NCBI GenBank assembly: GCA_905182785.1
Contig: CAJJDF010000017.1
Span: 1-64,000, forward strand
Source of the DNA: an uncultured Flavobacteriales bacterium
GTDB taxonomy: Bacteria > Bacteroidota > Bacteroidia > Flavobacteriales_D > CAJJDF01
Length of the DNA stretch: 64,000 bases
Direction: 5' to 3'
Positions 1 through 6,827 of this stretch are shown here, piece by piece; position 1 is the first letter of the stretch, and each line of letters starts with the position of its first letter. The translations under genes were made by a program, and so were the position numbers. Below the pieces are notes generated by a model. The model was not told where the DNA came from and did no database searches. It saw only the letters and a program-made list of their open reading frames with translations.

Positions 1-596
1 GTTCTCCTTTTGAAGCTGAAGTAGATGAATTTGTAAAATCGGGATTAACTCCAATAGCTTCTGAAACAGTGAGGCCATTTAGAGTAAAAGAATCGCCTGT
101 ACAATTCGAGTGTAAGGTGAATGAAATAATAGAATTAGGAAAAGAAGGAGGAGCAGGAAATTTGATAATTTGTGAAGTGACAAAAATTCACATCAATGAA
201 GATGTTTTAGATGAAAAAGGAGCAATTGATCAACACAAAATTGATTTAGTTTCTCGTATGGGAGGAAACTGGTATTGCAGAGCTAATTCAGATTCTATGT
301 TTGAGATTAAAAAACCAATTATGACGATTGGGATTGGGTATGATTCTATACCAGAAGACATTCGTAACAGTGAAATCTTATCGGGAAATGATTTGGGAAA
401 ACTAGGAGGAATAGAACAATTACCAGACGAAACGGATGTAAATGACCATAAACTAATTGAACTGGCTGATTTGTTTGTAGACTTGGAAGACGACCAAGAA
501 AAGTTAGAACTAGAATTACATAAATTGGCCAAACAAGAATTGAAGGAAGATAAGTTAAAAGAGGCTTGGATGACATTGTTAGCATTTAATGAATAA
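1..596 (+). CDS. Flavin reductase family protein, 5' end missing
   Basis: The reading frame is already open at base 3 and continues to the stop at 594-596, so the gene begins left of the window; the GTG at 69 is internal. The visible part (about 197 residues) has the C-terminal pattern of the FMN-binding flavin reductase / flavoredoxin family: 'GLTPIASETVRPFRVKESP', then 'QFECKVNEIIELG', 'NLIICEVTKIHINEDVL' and 'RMGGNWYCR'. Members bind FMN in a split-barrel fold and reduce flavin with NAD(P)H, or act as flavoproteins. The tail after about residue 115 of the visible part is acidic and helical ('DLFVDLEDDQEKLELELHK'). The family call is secure; substrate and partner are unknown. Confidence 0.85.
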   Translation, partial: SPFEAEVDEFVKSGLTPIASETVRPFRVKESPVQFECKVNEIIELGKEGGAGNLIICEVTKIHINEDVLDEKGAIDQHKIDLVSRMGGNWYCRANSDSMFEIKKPIMTIGIGYDSIPEDIRNSEILSGNDLGKLGGIEQLPDETDVNDHKLIELADLFVDLEDDQEKLELELHKLAKQELKEDKLKEAWMTLLAFNE

Positions 597-661
597 AAAG
601 GGCAAAGAATTAAAAATGGTTTTAATACCTTTACCCAACTTAAATAATACAAAAAATAAGA

Positions 662-1030
662 ATGGAATTAGCAGGAAAAGTAAAAGTAATTTTTGACAAA
701 CAAACGTTTGGATCAGGATTTGAAAAAAGAGAAATTGTTGTAACTACAGCAGAACAATATCCACAAGATATTAAATTTGAAGTATATAAAGAGAAATGTG
801 ATATGTTGAGCAATTTCGCAGTAAACGAAGATGTAACAGTACATTTTAACTTAAGAGGAAATGAATATAACGGAAAATATTTTGTGAATCTTAATGCTTG
901 GAAAATTGACAAAGGAGCAGCAGGAGCGCCAGCAGGAGAAAATGTTGTGCCAAGTAATGCAGCACCATTACCAACTTCAGAATCACCATTTGATTCAGGA
1001 AGTGAAGGAGATGATGATTTACCGTTTTAA
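662..1030 (+). CDS. DUF3127 domain protein
   Basis: A 122-residue protein matching the DUF3127 family, small Bacteroidota proteins with an OB-like beta fold and no firm function. Residues 1-85 carry the conserved part ('MELAGKVKVIFDKQTFGSGF', 'KREIVVTTAEQYPQDIKFE', 'NGKYFVNLNAWKID'). The last 35 residues are low-complexity Ala/Pro/Ser and end in the acidic tip 'DDDLPF'. That architecture (OB-like core, disordered linker, acidic-aromatic tail ending in DDDLPF) is strikingly like bacterial single-stranded-DNA-binding protein SSB, whose tail recruits partners. This is seen in the sequence; a nucleic-acid role is inference. A strong terminator follows at 1053-1084. Confidence 0.85.
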   Translation: MELAGKVKVIFDKQTFGSGFEKREIVVTTAEQYPQDIKFEVYKEKCDMLSNFAVNEDVTVHFNLRGNEYNGKYFVNLNAWKIDKGAAGAPAGENVVPSNAAPLPTSESPFDSGSEGDDDLPF

Positions 1031-1052
1031 TCAGCAAAAATTTTAAGATTAG

Positions 1053-1084
1053 AAAAGGGACGATATTTATCGTCCCTTTTTTTG
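1053..1084 (+). terminator. Intrinsic terminator after the DUF3127 gene
   Basis: A perfect inverted repeat (AAAAGGGACGATA with TATCGTCCCTTTT) sits 22 nt after the DUF3127 stop and runs into a T tract. It separates that gene from the methyltransferase gene. Confidence 0.85.
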
Positions 1085-1111
1085 TAACTTGTTTTTTAAA
1101 ATTTCGATAAA

Positions 1112-2704
1112 TTGACCCAAAATAATTCTGAAATATTTGATTTTGACTCATTAAAAAGAGAGAATGGTGTTTACTACTTGTCTGATGTTAATGATGAGTT
1201 TGAAAGACTTTATTTAGAAACTAGGAATAGTGAATCTAGAGTTTTGATAGACGAAGAAGTAAAGCTTTTACCACTAACCGATTTCAATTATAAACTTCAT
1301 GCTGAGTGGAATTTAAGAAAGCAAACTTCAGATAGATTTTTATACTATTTGAATAAAAAAACATTCAAAACTATATTAGATATTGGTTGTGGAAATGGCT
1401 GGTTTACAAATTTACTCGCTCAATCGAATTTAGATTCGAAAGTAATTGGAATCGACATCAATAAAGTGGAGCTGGAACAAGCATCTATAATATTTAATTC
1501 AGATAATCTTCAATTTTTATACTTTGATATTTTTGATGACTTGTCATTATTTGATTCGAAATTTGATTTAATAACTTTAAATGCTTCTGCCCAATATTTT
1601 CCTGATTTTGAGAATTTACAAGGAAGGATTAAACAATTTTTAACTCCAAAAGGAGAAATTCACATTTTGGATTCGCCTTTTTATAAAAAACAAGAAATTG
1701 CTCAAGCCAAGGAACGAACAAAACAGTACTTTAAAAGTCTAGGGAGTGAAGAATTAAGTGATTTTTATCATCACCATAGTTATAGTGAGCTAAATGATTT
1801 TGAGATATTTTATAGGCCATTAAAAGGTTTAAAGAGAAGAATATTAAATAAAAAAGAATCTCCTTTTTATTGGTTCAAATTCTCAAATTCCAACCAAGTG
1901 ACATCAGTAAAAAAAGGATTTTCTAAAATTGCTGAGGAATATGAGGAATTAGAAGAAAGTTCAAGCTTGATTCAATACAAAAGAAAAATAATAAGAGGGC
2001 ATTTGTTAAATAGACTTGATAAAGGAAGTAATCTCTTGGAAATAAACTGCGGATCAGGATTGGACGCGCTTTATTTTGCAAAAAGAGGTTATAAAGTTCT
2101 AGCAACTGATGTTGCAAATGGAATGCTACAAGAAGTAAAGTTGAAAATTGGAAGAAATAAATTGGAAGGGAAATTAAGTTGCCAGAAAGTATCTTTTGAT
2201 GAGTTAAGTAAATTTGAAGAAAAACAATTTTCTGGTATTTTTTCCAATTTTGGAGGGCTTAATTGTATTGATGGTAGCGAAATAAACCAAGTAATAAAAG
2301 ATTTTGCTAAAATCATTAAACCTAGAGGAGTAATAACTTTAGTAATAATGCCAAAAAACACCCCTTACGAATGGTTGCGAATTTTGAAAGGAAACAAATC
2401 TGCTTTTAGAAGATTAAATACGGATGGAGTAATAGCTAATGTAAAAGGCGAAAAGATAATGACTTATTATCACTCGGCAGGAGAAGTCAAGAGAATGTTG
2501 AAACAAGATTTTGAAAACATTCAGATAGAAAATATTTTTACTTTTGGACCTTCAGGGAGTTCGTATCACTATCCCAAGAAATATCCCTTTCTTTTCAAGG
2601 TTCTGATTACTATAGATAAATTTTTGAATAAAATAGGAGTGTTGAAAGGGGTGGGAGATTATTATATTATAAGTGCATCAAAAAAAATCAGTAATAATGT
2701 CTAA
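1112..2704 (+). CDS. Tandem class I SAM-dependent methyltransferase (two domains)
   Basis: A 530-residue protein with two complete Rossmann-type methyltransferase units. The first (about residues 55-215) has SAM motif I 'ILDIGCGNGWFTNLLAQ' near residue 90 and acidic motif II 'VIGIDINKVEL'. The second (about 270-520) has 'LLEINCGSGLDALYFAKRGY' near 308 and 'VLATDVANGML'. Each half resembles stand-alone methyltransferases that in other genomes sit beside glycosyltransferases and radical SAM enzymes in surface-glycan or natural-product loci; here they are fused. The start is TTG at 1112: an in-frame stop at 1097-1099 excludes anything longer, and no ATG lies nearby. The end overlaps the GT4 gene by 8 nt, so the two are probably co-translated. 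Methyl acceptor unknown. Confidence 0.85.
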   Translation: MTQNNSEIFDFDSLKRENGVYYLSDVNDEFERLYLETRNSESRVLIDEEVKLLPLTDFNYKLHAEWNLRKQTSDRFLYYLNKKTFKTILDIGCGNGWFTNLLAQSNLDSKVIGIDINKVELEQASIIFNSDNLQFLYFDIFDDLSLFDSKFDLITLNASAQYFPDFENLQGRIKQFLTPKGEIHILDSPFYKKQEIAQAKERTKQYFKSLGSEELSDFYHHHSYSELNDFEIFYRPLKGLKRRILNKKESPFYWFKFSNSNQVTSVKKGFSKIAEEYEELEESSSLIQYKRKIIRGHLLNRLDKGSNLLEINCGSGLDALYFAKRGYKVLATDVANGMLQEVKLKIGRNKLEGKLSCQKVSFDELSKFEEKQFSGIFSNFGGLNCIDGSEINQVIKDFAKIIKPRGVITLVIMPKNTPYEWLRILKGNKSAFRRLNTDGVIANVKGEKIMTYYHSAGEVKRMLKQDFENIQIENIFTFGPSGSSYHYPKKYPFLFKVLITIDKFLNKIGVLKGVGDYYIISASKKISNNV

Positions 2705-3725
2705 GCATTTAGTTTTATTAACTCCAGGTTTCCCTGAAAATGAAAATGATTCAAGCATAATTCCTGCGTTACAAATTTTTGTAAAAAGATTAATAGATAC
2801 ACAACCTGATTTAAAGATTAAAATTGTCGCATTTCAATACCCATTCTCTGAAAATCAATACCAATGGAATGGTGTTGATGTGATTGCGTTAAATGGACAA
2901 AATAAAAGAGCAAATAAACTATTAGTTTGGTTCAAGGCTTTCAAAACTTTAAGAAGAATTAATAAGCAAAATAAGATTGACATAATTCATAGTTTTTGGC
3001 TTAGGGAATGTTCATTTGTGGGTAGAGTTTATATCCAAAAGAATAAAATAAAACACCTAATTACCGCTATGGGTCAAGATGTATTGAAGTATAATAAATA
3101 TGCAAAATTTTGTTCCCAAAAAGCCACAATTATTACCTTGTCACAATTTCAAAGCAAAATATTTTATCAAAATTACGGGATAAAATCTCTCATTATTCCT
3201 TGGGGAATTGACAGGAGTGAATTCCCAAAACTTAAAAATAAAACAATTGACATTTTGGGAGTTGGTTCGTTAAATGAAGTGAAAAATTACCCCTTGTTTA
3301 TTAGAGTTATAGAAAGACTTCATAAAAGTGGATTAATTATTAAAGTGGAAATTTTAGGAGGTGGAACATTAGAAGAGCAAGTGATTAATAATATTAAATC
3401 TTCAGGTTTGCAAGAAGTAATTAAATTATCGGGAGAAATAAAAAGAGAAGAAGTGCTAAATAAAATGGCAAAAGCAAAGATTCTTTTGCATACAAGTACA
3501 TTCGAATCTTTCGGTATGGTTTTCATTGAAGCGCTTTATAGTGGAATGAAAATCGTTTCAAATGAGGTTGGTATTGCAAAAAAATCCTCAAGTTGGTATG
3601 TCTGTAATGGTGAAAGTGAAATGGAAATAGCTATCATTAGGGCGTTAAAAGAAAAAATAGATAGAGAATTAATATTTAACGTAAATGAAACTGTAAATAG
3701 TTATTTGAATGTTTACCTGGATTAA
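2697..3725 (+). CDS. GT4-family glycosyltransferase
   Basis: A 342-residue GT-B glycosyltransferase. The C-terminal Glycos_transf_1 half has the family signature with the two conserved glutamates in 'TSTFESFGMVFIEALYSG' (about residues 266-283), preceded by 'VGSLNEVKNYPLFIRVIERL' and 'EILGGGTLEEQV'. The N-terminal half has the acceptor-side pattern 'IIHSFWLRECSFVGRVYI'. The enzyme would move a sugar from a nucleotide donor to an unknown acceptor with retention of configuration. ATG at 2697 is chosen over the in-frame GTG at 2673 because homologues start near 'HLVLLTPGFP' and an 8-nt overlap with the upstream stop suits coupling. It is short at the C terminus ('VNSYLNVYLD'). Confidence 0.85.
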   Translation: MSKHLVLLTPGFPENENDSSIIPALQIFVKRLIDTQPDLKIKIVAFQYPFSENQYQWNGVDVIALNGQNKRANKLLVWFKAFKTLRRINKQNKIDIIHSFWLRECSFVGRVYIQKNKIKHLITAMGQDVLKYNKYAKFCSQKATIITLSQFQSKIFYQNYGIKSLIIPWGIDRSEFPKLKNKTIDILGVGSLNEVKNYPLFIRVIERLHKSGLIIKVEILGGGTLEEQVINNIKSSGLQEVIKLSGEIKREEVLNKMAKAKILLHTSTFESFGMVFIEALYSGMKIVSNEVGIAKKSSSWYVCNGESEMEIAIIRALKEKIDRELIFNVNETVNSYLNVYLD

Positions 3726-3809
3726 TTGGGTGTAAATTTAAATAGTTTTTTCATTTCAATTTGTTTGTCATTTTACAGCTAAAATTTTAGTTATCTTTTT
3801 TTTATCAAA

Positions 3810-3840
3810 TTGTAATATATTATTCAAAACACTATCTTTG
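3810..3840 (+). promoter_or_regulatory. Bacteroidota-type promoter of the VOC-gltX unit
   Basis: TTG at 3810-3812, a 20-bp spacer and TATCTTTG at 3833-3840 match the Bacteroidota consensus TTG-N17-23-TANNTTTG. The -7 element ends 23 nt before the ATG at 3864. Confidence 0.7.
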
Positions 3841-3863
3841 CAACCAAATTAAAGCCTAAAAGA

Positions 3864-4928
3864 ATGGAGAAGATAATTTCGGGAATACAACAGATAGGAA
3901 TTGGAGTTCCAGACGTGGAGAAAATATTCAAGTGGTATAGAGAAATGTTTGGGATAGACATCAAAGTATTTGAAGAAGCTGCGGAGGCTCCTTTAATGAT
4001 TAATTACACTGGTAATAAAGTGCAAAGCCGAACCGCTACTCTTGCTTTGAATATGGAAAGTGGTGGTGGATTTGAAATTTGGCAATACACAAGTCGTAAT
4101 ACCGAAAAAGCTGTATTTGATATTCAATTGGGTGATTTAGGAATTTATAGTTGTAAAATAAAATCGAGAGATGTAAAGGCAACTTTTAATTTTTTGACAA
4201 AAAAAGGAGTTAATATTTTAGGAGATATAACTAAGAATCCTGCTGGAGAAGAGAACTTTTTTATCAAAGATCCAAACGGAAATATTTTTAACATTGTAGA
4301 AGGAAAAGGGTTTTTTGTAGACACCAAGCATCCAGCAAAAACTGGAGGAGTCGCAGGAGCAATTTTAGGGGTTTCGGACATGGAAAAGTCCTTGAAACTT
4401 TACCAAGATGTATTGGGGTACGAAACAATTGATTTTGATACAACAGGTGAGTTTGGATGTTTCAAAGGGTTGCCTTCTGGAGAGAAAACATTCAGAAGAG
4501 TTCAATTGTCTCATAAAAAAGATAAAGTAGGAGCATTTGCAAAATTATTGGGACCAACAACAATAGAATTGGTTCAAGAAATAGGAGGAAACCCAAGGAA
4601 AATATTTGAAAATAGATTTTGGGGAGATTGGGGGTTTATTCACCTCTGTTTTGATGTACAAAGAATGGATGCTTTGAAGAAAGACTGTGAAGCAGTAGGA
4701 TTTCTCTTTACTGTGGATAGTGGTAACTCATTTGATATGGGAGAAGCAGCAGGAAGATTTTCTTACATTGAAGATCCAGATGGAGCATTAATTGAATTTG
4801 TGGAAACACACAAAGTGCCTTTAATGAAAAAGATAGGATGGTACATCAACCTCAAGAAAAGAAACCCTGAGAAAAGTTTACCTACATGGATATTGAAAGC
4901 CATGAAAATGAGTAGAGTAAAAAATTAA
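3864..4928 (+). CDS. VOC superfamily protein, two glyoxalase-like domains
   Basis: A 354-residue protein made of two vicinal-oxygen-chelate modules, about residues 5-148 and 162-316, each with betaalphabetabetabeta-like patterns ('GIGVPDVEKIFKWYREMFG'; 'ILGVSDMEKSLKLYQDVLG'; 'DPNGNIFNIVEGK'; 'DPDGALIEFVETH'). VOC enzymes usually place a metal between two modules using His/Glu ligands. Here the usual first-strand His is Gln in module 1 ('GIQQIGIGV') and Ala/Ile in module 2 ('GAILGV'), while Glu (ELVQE, IEFVE) and His (FIHLCFD) remain in module 2, so the site is at most partial. It lies 23 nt before gltX and is probably co-transcribed. The tail after residue 320 is basic. Substrate unknown. Confidence 0.8.
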   Translation: MEKIISGIQQIGIGVPDVEKIFKWYREMFGIDIKVFEEAAEAPLMINYTGNKVQSRTATLALNMESGGGFEIWQYTSRNTEKAVFDIQLGDLGIYSCKIKSRDVKATFNFLTKKGVNILGDITKNPAGEENFFIKDPNGNIFNIVEGKGFFVDTKHPAKTGGVAGAILGVSDMEKSLKLYQDVLGYETIDFDTTGEFGCFKGLPSGEKTFRRVQLSHKKDKVGAFAKLLGPTTIELVQEIGGNPRKIFENRFWGDWGFIHLCFDVQRMDALKKDCEAVGFLFTVDSGNSFDMGEAAGRFSYIEDPDGALIEFVETHKVPLMKKIGWYINLKKRNPEKSLPTWILKAMKMSRVKN

Positions 4929-4951
4929 TTAGAATTATAAAGATTAACTAG

Positions 4952-6463
4952 ATGTCAGAAAAAGTTAGAGTAAGATTTGCACCAAGTCCAACAGGGCCGT
5001 TACATATAGGAGGAGTTAGAACAGCTTTGTTCAATTATTTGTTTGCAAAAAAACACGGGGGAGATTTTATCCTTAGAATTGAAGATACCGATCAAAAAAG
5101 ATTTGTAGAAGGAGCAGAGGAGTATGTGATTAACTCATTGAAATGGGCAGGAATATCACCTAATGAAGGACAAGGAGCAGGAGGAGAATATGGGCCTTAC
5201 AAGCAGAGTGAAAGAATGCACTTGTACAAAGAATATGCAGATTATTTGTTGGATAACGACAAAGCATATTACGCGTTTGATTCTTCAGAAGAATTGACAG
5301 AATCAAGAGAAAGAAGTCAAAAAGAAGGGAAAACTTTTGCTTATGATAACATTACTCGCCAATATTTAAAAAACTCAACCAGTCTTTCTGCAGATGAGGT
5401 AAGTCAAAGAATAGAAAGTGGAGATCCGTTTGTAATCAGAATGAAATTACCAAGAAATGAGGAGGTAAGATTTTATGATGAGATTAGAGGGTGGGTTGTT
5501 GTAAATACAGCCAATATGGATGATAAAGTGTTGTACAAATCAGATGGTTTGCCAACTTATCACTTAGCTAATATTGTAGATGATCATTTGATGAAAATCA
5601 CACACGTAATTAGAGGGGAAGAATGGTTGCCATCAGCACCACTTCACGTATTGTTATACCAATATTTGGGATGGGAAGATTCTATGCCAAAATTTGCTCA
5701 TTTACCTTTGATTTTGAAGCCAGATGGGAAAGGGAAGTTGAGTAAAAGAGATGGAGCAAAAGGAGGATTTCCAGTGTTTCCGTTAGAGTGGAAAGATCCT
5801 GCATCAGGAGAAATCTCTGCAGGGTATAAAGAAGATGGATATTTTAAAGATGCTTTTATAAACATGTTAGCCTTCTTGGGATGGAATCCGGGAACGGAAC
5901 AAGAGATTTTCAAGTTGGATGAACTGGCAGAAGCTTTTTCATTGGAAAGAGTTGGGAAATCTGGAGCAAAGTTTGACCCAGTGAAAACGAAATGGTTTAA
6001 CGAACAATATTTGAAAAGAAAGTCTAACGAAGAACTAGCTTCTTTACTGAAGCCAATGATTGATTTTGATGTGGAGGATGAGTATTTAGCAAAAGTATCT
6101 GAGTTGCTAAAAGAAAGAGCTGTGTTTGTAAAAGACATGACCGAAGATGATTTCTATTTTGTTGCACCCACAAATTTTGATGAAAAGACTATCAAGAAGA
6201 AATGGAAAGAAAATACCCCTTCTATTATCGAAGCAATGATTACAAAATTTGAAGGAATTGAAGATTTTTCTGCAGAGAACGTAGAATTAGCTTTTAAAGA
6301 GTATTTATCTGACAATGAAATCGGAATGGGGGCAGTTTTGCCAAATTTCAGAGTACTAGTAACAGGAAAAGGAATGGGGCCTTCCATGTTTCAAATCTCA
6401 GCTATACTTGGGAAAGAAGAAACTTTGTCTCGTCTAAAATCTGGCTTACAGAGGTTTAAATAA
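4952..6463 (+). CDS. gltX: Glutamate--tRNA ligase
   Basis: A 503-residue class I aminoacyl-tRNA synthetase that charges tRNA-Glu in the cytoplasm. The HIGH-type signature is 'PSPTGPLHIGGVRTALFNYL' (residues 10-29), followed by the GluRS pattern 'FILRIEDTDQKRF'. The KMSKS-type loop is 'KLSKRDG' near residue 264. The C-terminal anticodon-binding helical domain is present and length is normal. It lacks the zinc-binding Cys motif of some GluRS enzymes. gatA is also encoded in this window, so tRNA-Gln could be made by transamidation if this enzyme is non-discriminating; that is inference. Transcription probably comes from the promoter before the VOC gene. Confidence 0.97.
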   Translation: MSEKVRVRFAPSPTGPLHIGGVRTALFNYLFAKKHGGDFILRIEDTDQKRFVEGAEEYVINSLKWAGISPNEGQGAGGEYGPYKQSERMHLYKEYADYLLDNDKAYYAFDSSEELTESRERSQKEGKTFAYDNITRQYLKNSTSLSADEVSQRIESGDPFVIRMKLPRNEEVRFYDEIRGWVVVNTANMDDKVLYKSDGLPTYHLANIVDDHLMKITHVIRGEEWLPSAPLHVLLYQYLGWEDSMPKFAHLPLILKPDGKGKLSKRDGAKGGFPVFPLEWKDPASGEISAGYKEDGYFKDAFINMLAFLGWNPGTEQEIFKLDELAEAFSLERVGKSGAKFDPVKTKWFNEQYLKRKSNEELASLLKPMIDFDVEDEYLAKVSELLKERAVFVKDMTEDDFYFVAPTNFDEKTIKKKWKENTPSIIEAMITKFEGIEDFSAENVELAFKEYLSDNEIGMGAVLPNFRVLVTGKGMGPSMFQISAILGKEETLSRLKSGLQRFK

Positions 6464-6576
6464 CCAAGATTTTGGTAGCTTGTCTAATGTTGAAATTTGA
6501 TAACTTTTGTTATCTCGAAGCAATATTGTATCTTTTTTGACGTAAATTAGTATGTAAATTAAAAAAAGATAAATCT

Positions 6577-6762
6577 ATGTTAGAACTCAGTAAAACTATT
6601 CTCAGTAAAATAAGTTTCGACAGGTATTTGTTTAAAAAAGAACTAAAAAAAGCTAGAAAATGGTTAAAACCAAATGAAGCTTTAGTATTGAAAGTATGGT
6701 GTCTCGCACAATTCGGACATCTTTATAAAGATGTTATCCTAGAAGTATTTGACGCTAATTAA
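6577..6762 (+). CDS. Small conserved-looking protein of unknown function
   Basis: A 61-residue ORF with a clean ATG, its own intergenic space on both sides and a strong terminator 8 nt after the stop, all of which argue for a real gene. The sequence is basic then amphipathic ('LFKKELKKARKWLKPNEALV') and ends with an aromatic segment ('WCLAQFGHLYKDVILEVFD'). There is no signal peptide and no clear transmembrane stretch, so it is probably cytosolic. It gives the impression of a lineage-conserved small protein, but I cannot assign a function. Confidence 0.65.
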   Translation: MLELSKTILSKISFDRYLFKKELKKARKWLKPNEALVLKVWCLAQFGHLYKDVILEVFDAN

Positions 6763-6770
6763 TACAATAA

Positions 6771-6803
6771 AAAAACCGATAGGTATTACTTATCGGTTTT
6801 TTT
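6771..6803 (+). terminator. Intrinsic terminator, possibly bidirectional
   Basis: AAAAACCGATA pairs with TATCGGTTTTT (9-nt loop) and ends in a T run. The A run on the left gives a U tract on the minus strand as well, so it may also end the leftward metalloprotease transcript, whose stop is at 6828. Confidence 0.85.
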
Positions 6804-6827
6804 GTGTTTAATATTTTCTATTGGTAA

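Noticed and set aside
230..652. Open frame of 140 codons on the minus strand
   Set aside because: It lies antisense to the flavin reductase gene, with low-complexity Ser/Asn-rich content typical of a shadow frame.
3779..3790. CTAAAATTTTAG palindrome followed by T residues as a terminator of the glycosyltransferase gene
   Set aside because: The palindrome has no loop and is almost all A/T, too weak to call, although a T tract does follow.
5698..6138. Open frame of 146 codons antisense to gltX
   Set aside because: The Ser/Phe-rich product mirrors Glu/Lys-rich codons of gltX and has no independent signals.
6499..6514. GATAAC/GTTATC hairpin after gltX as a terminator
   Set aside because: The stem is only 6 bp and no T run follows.
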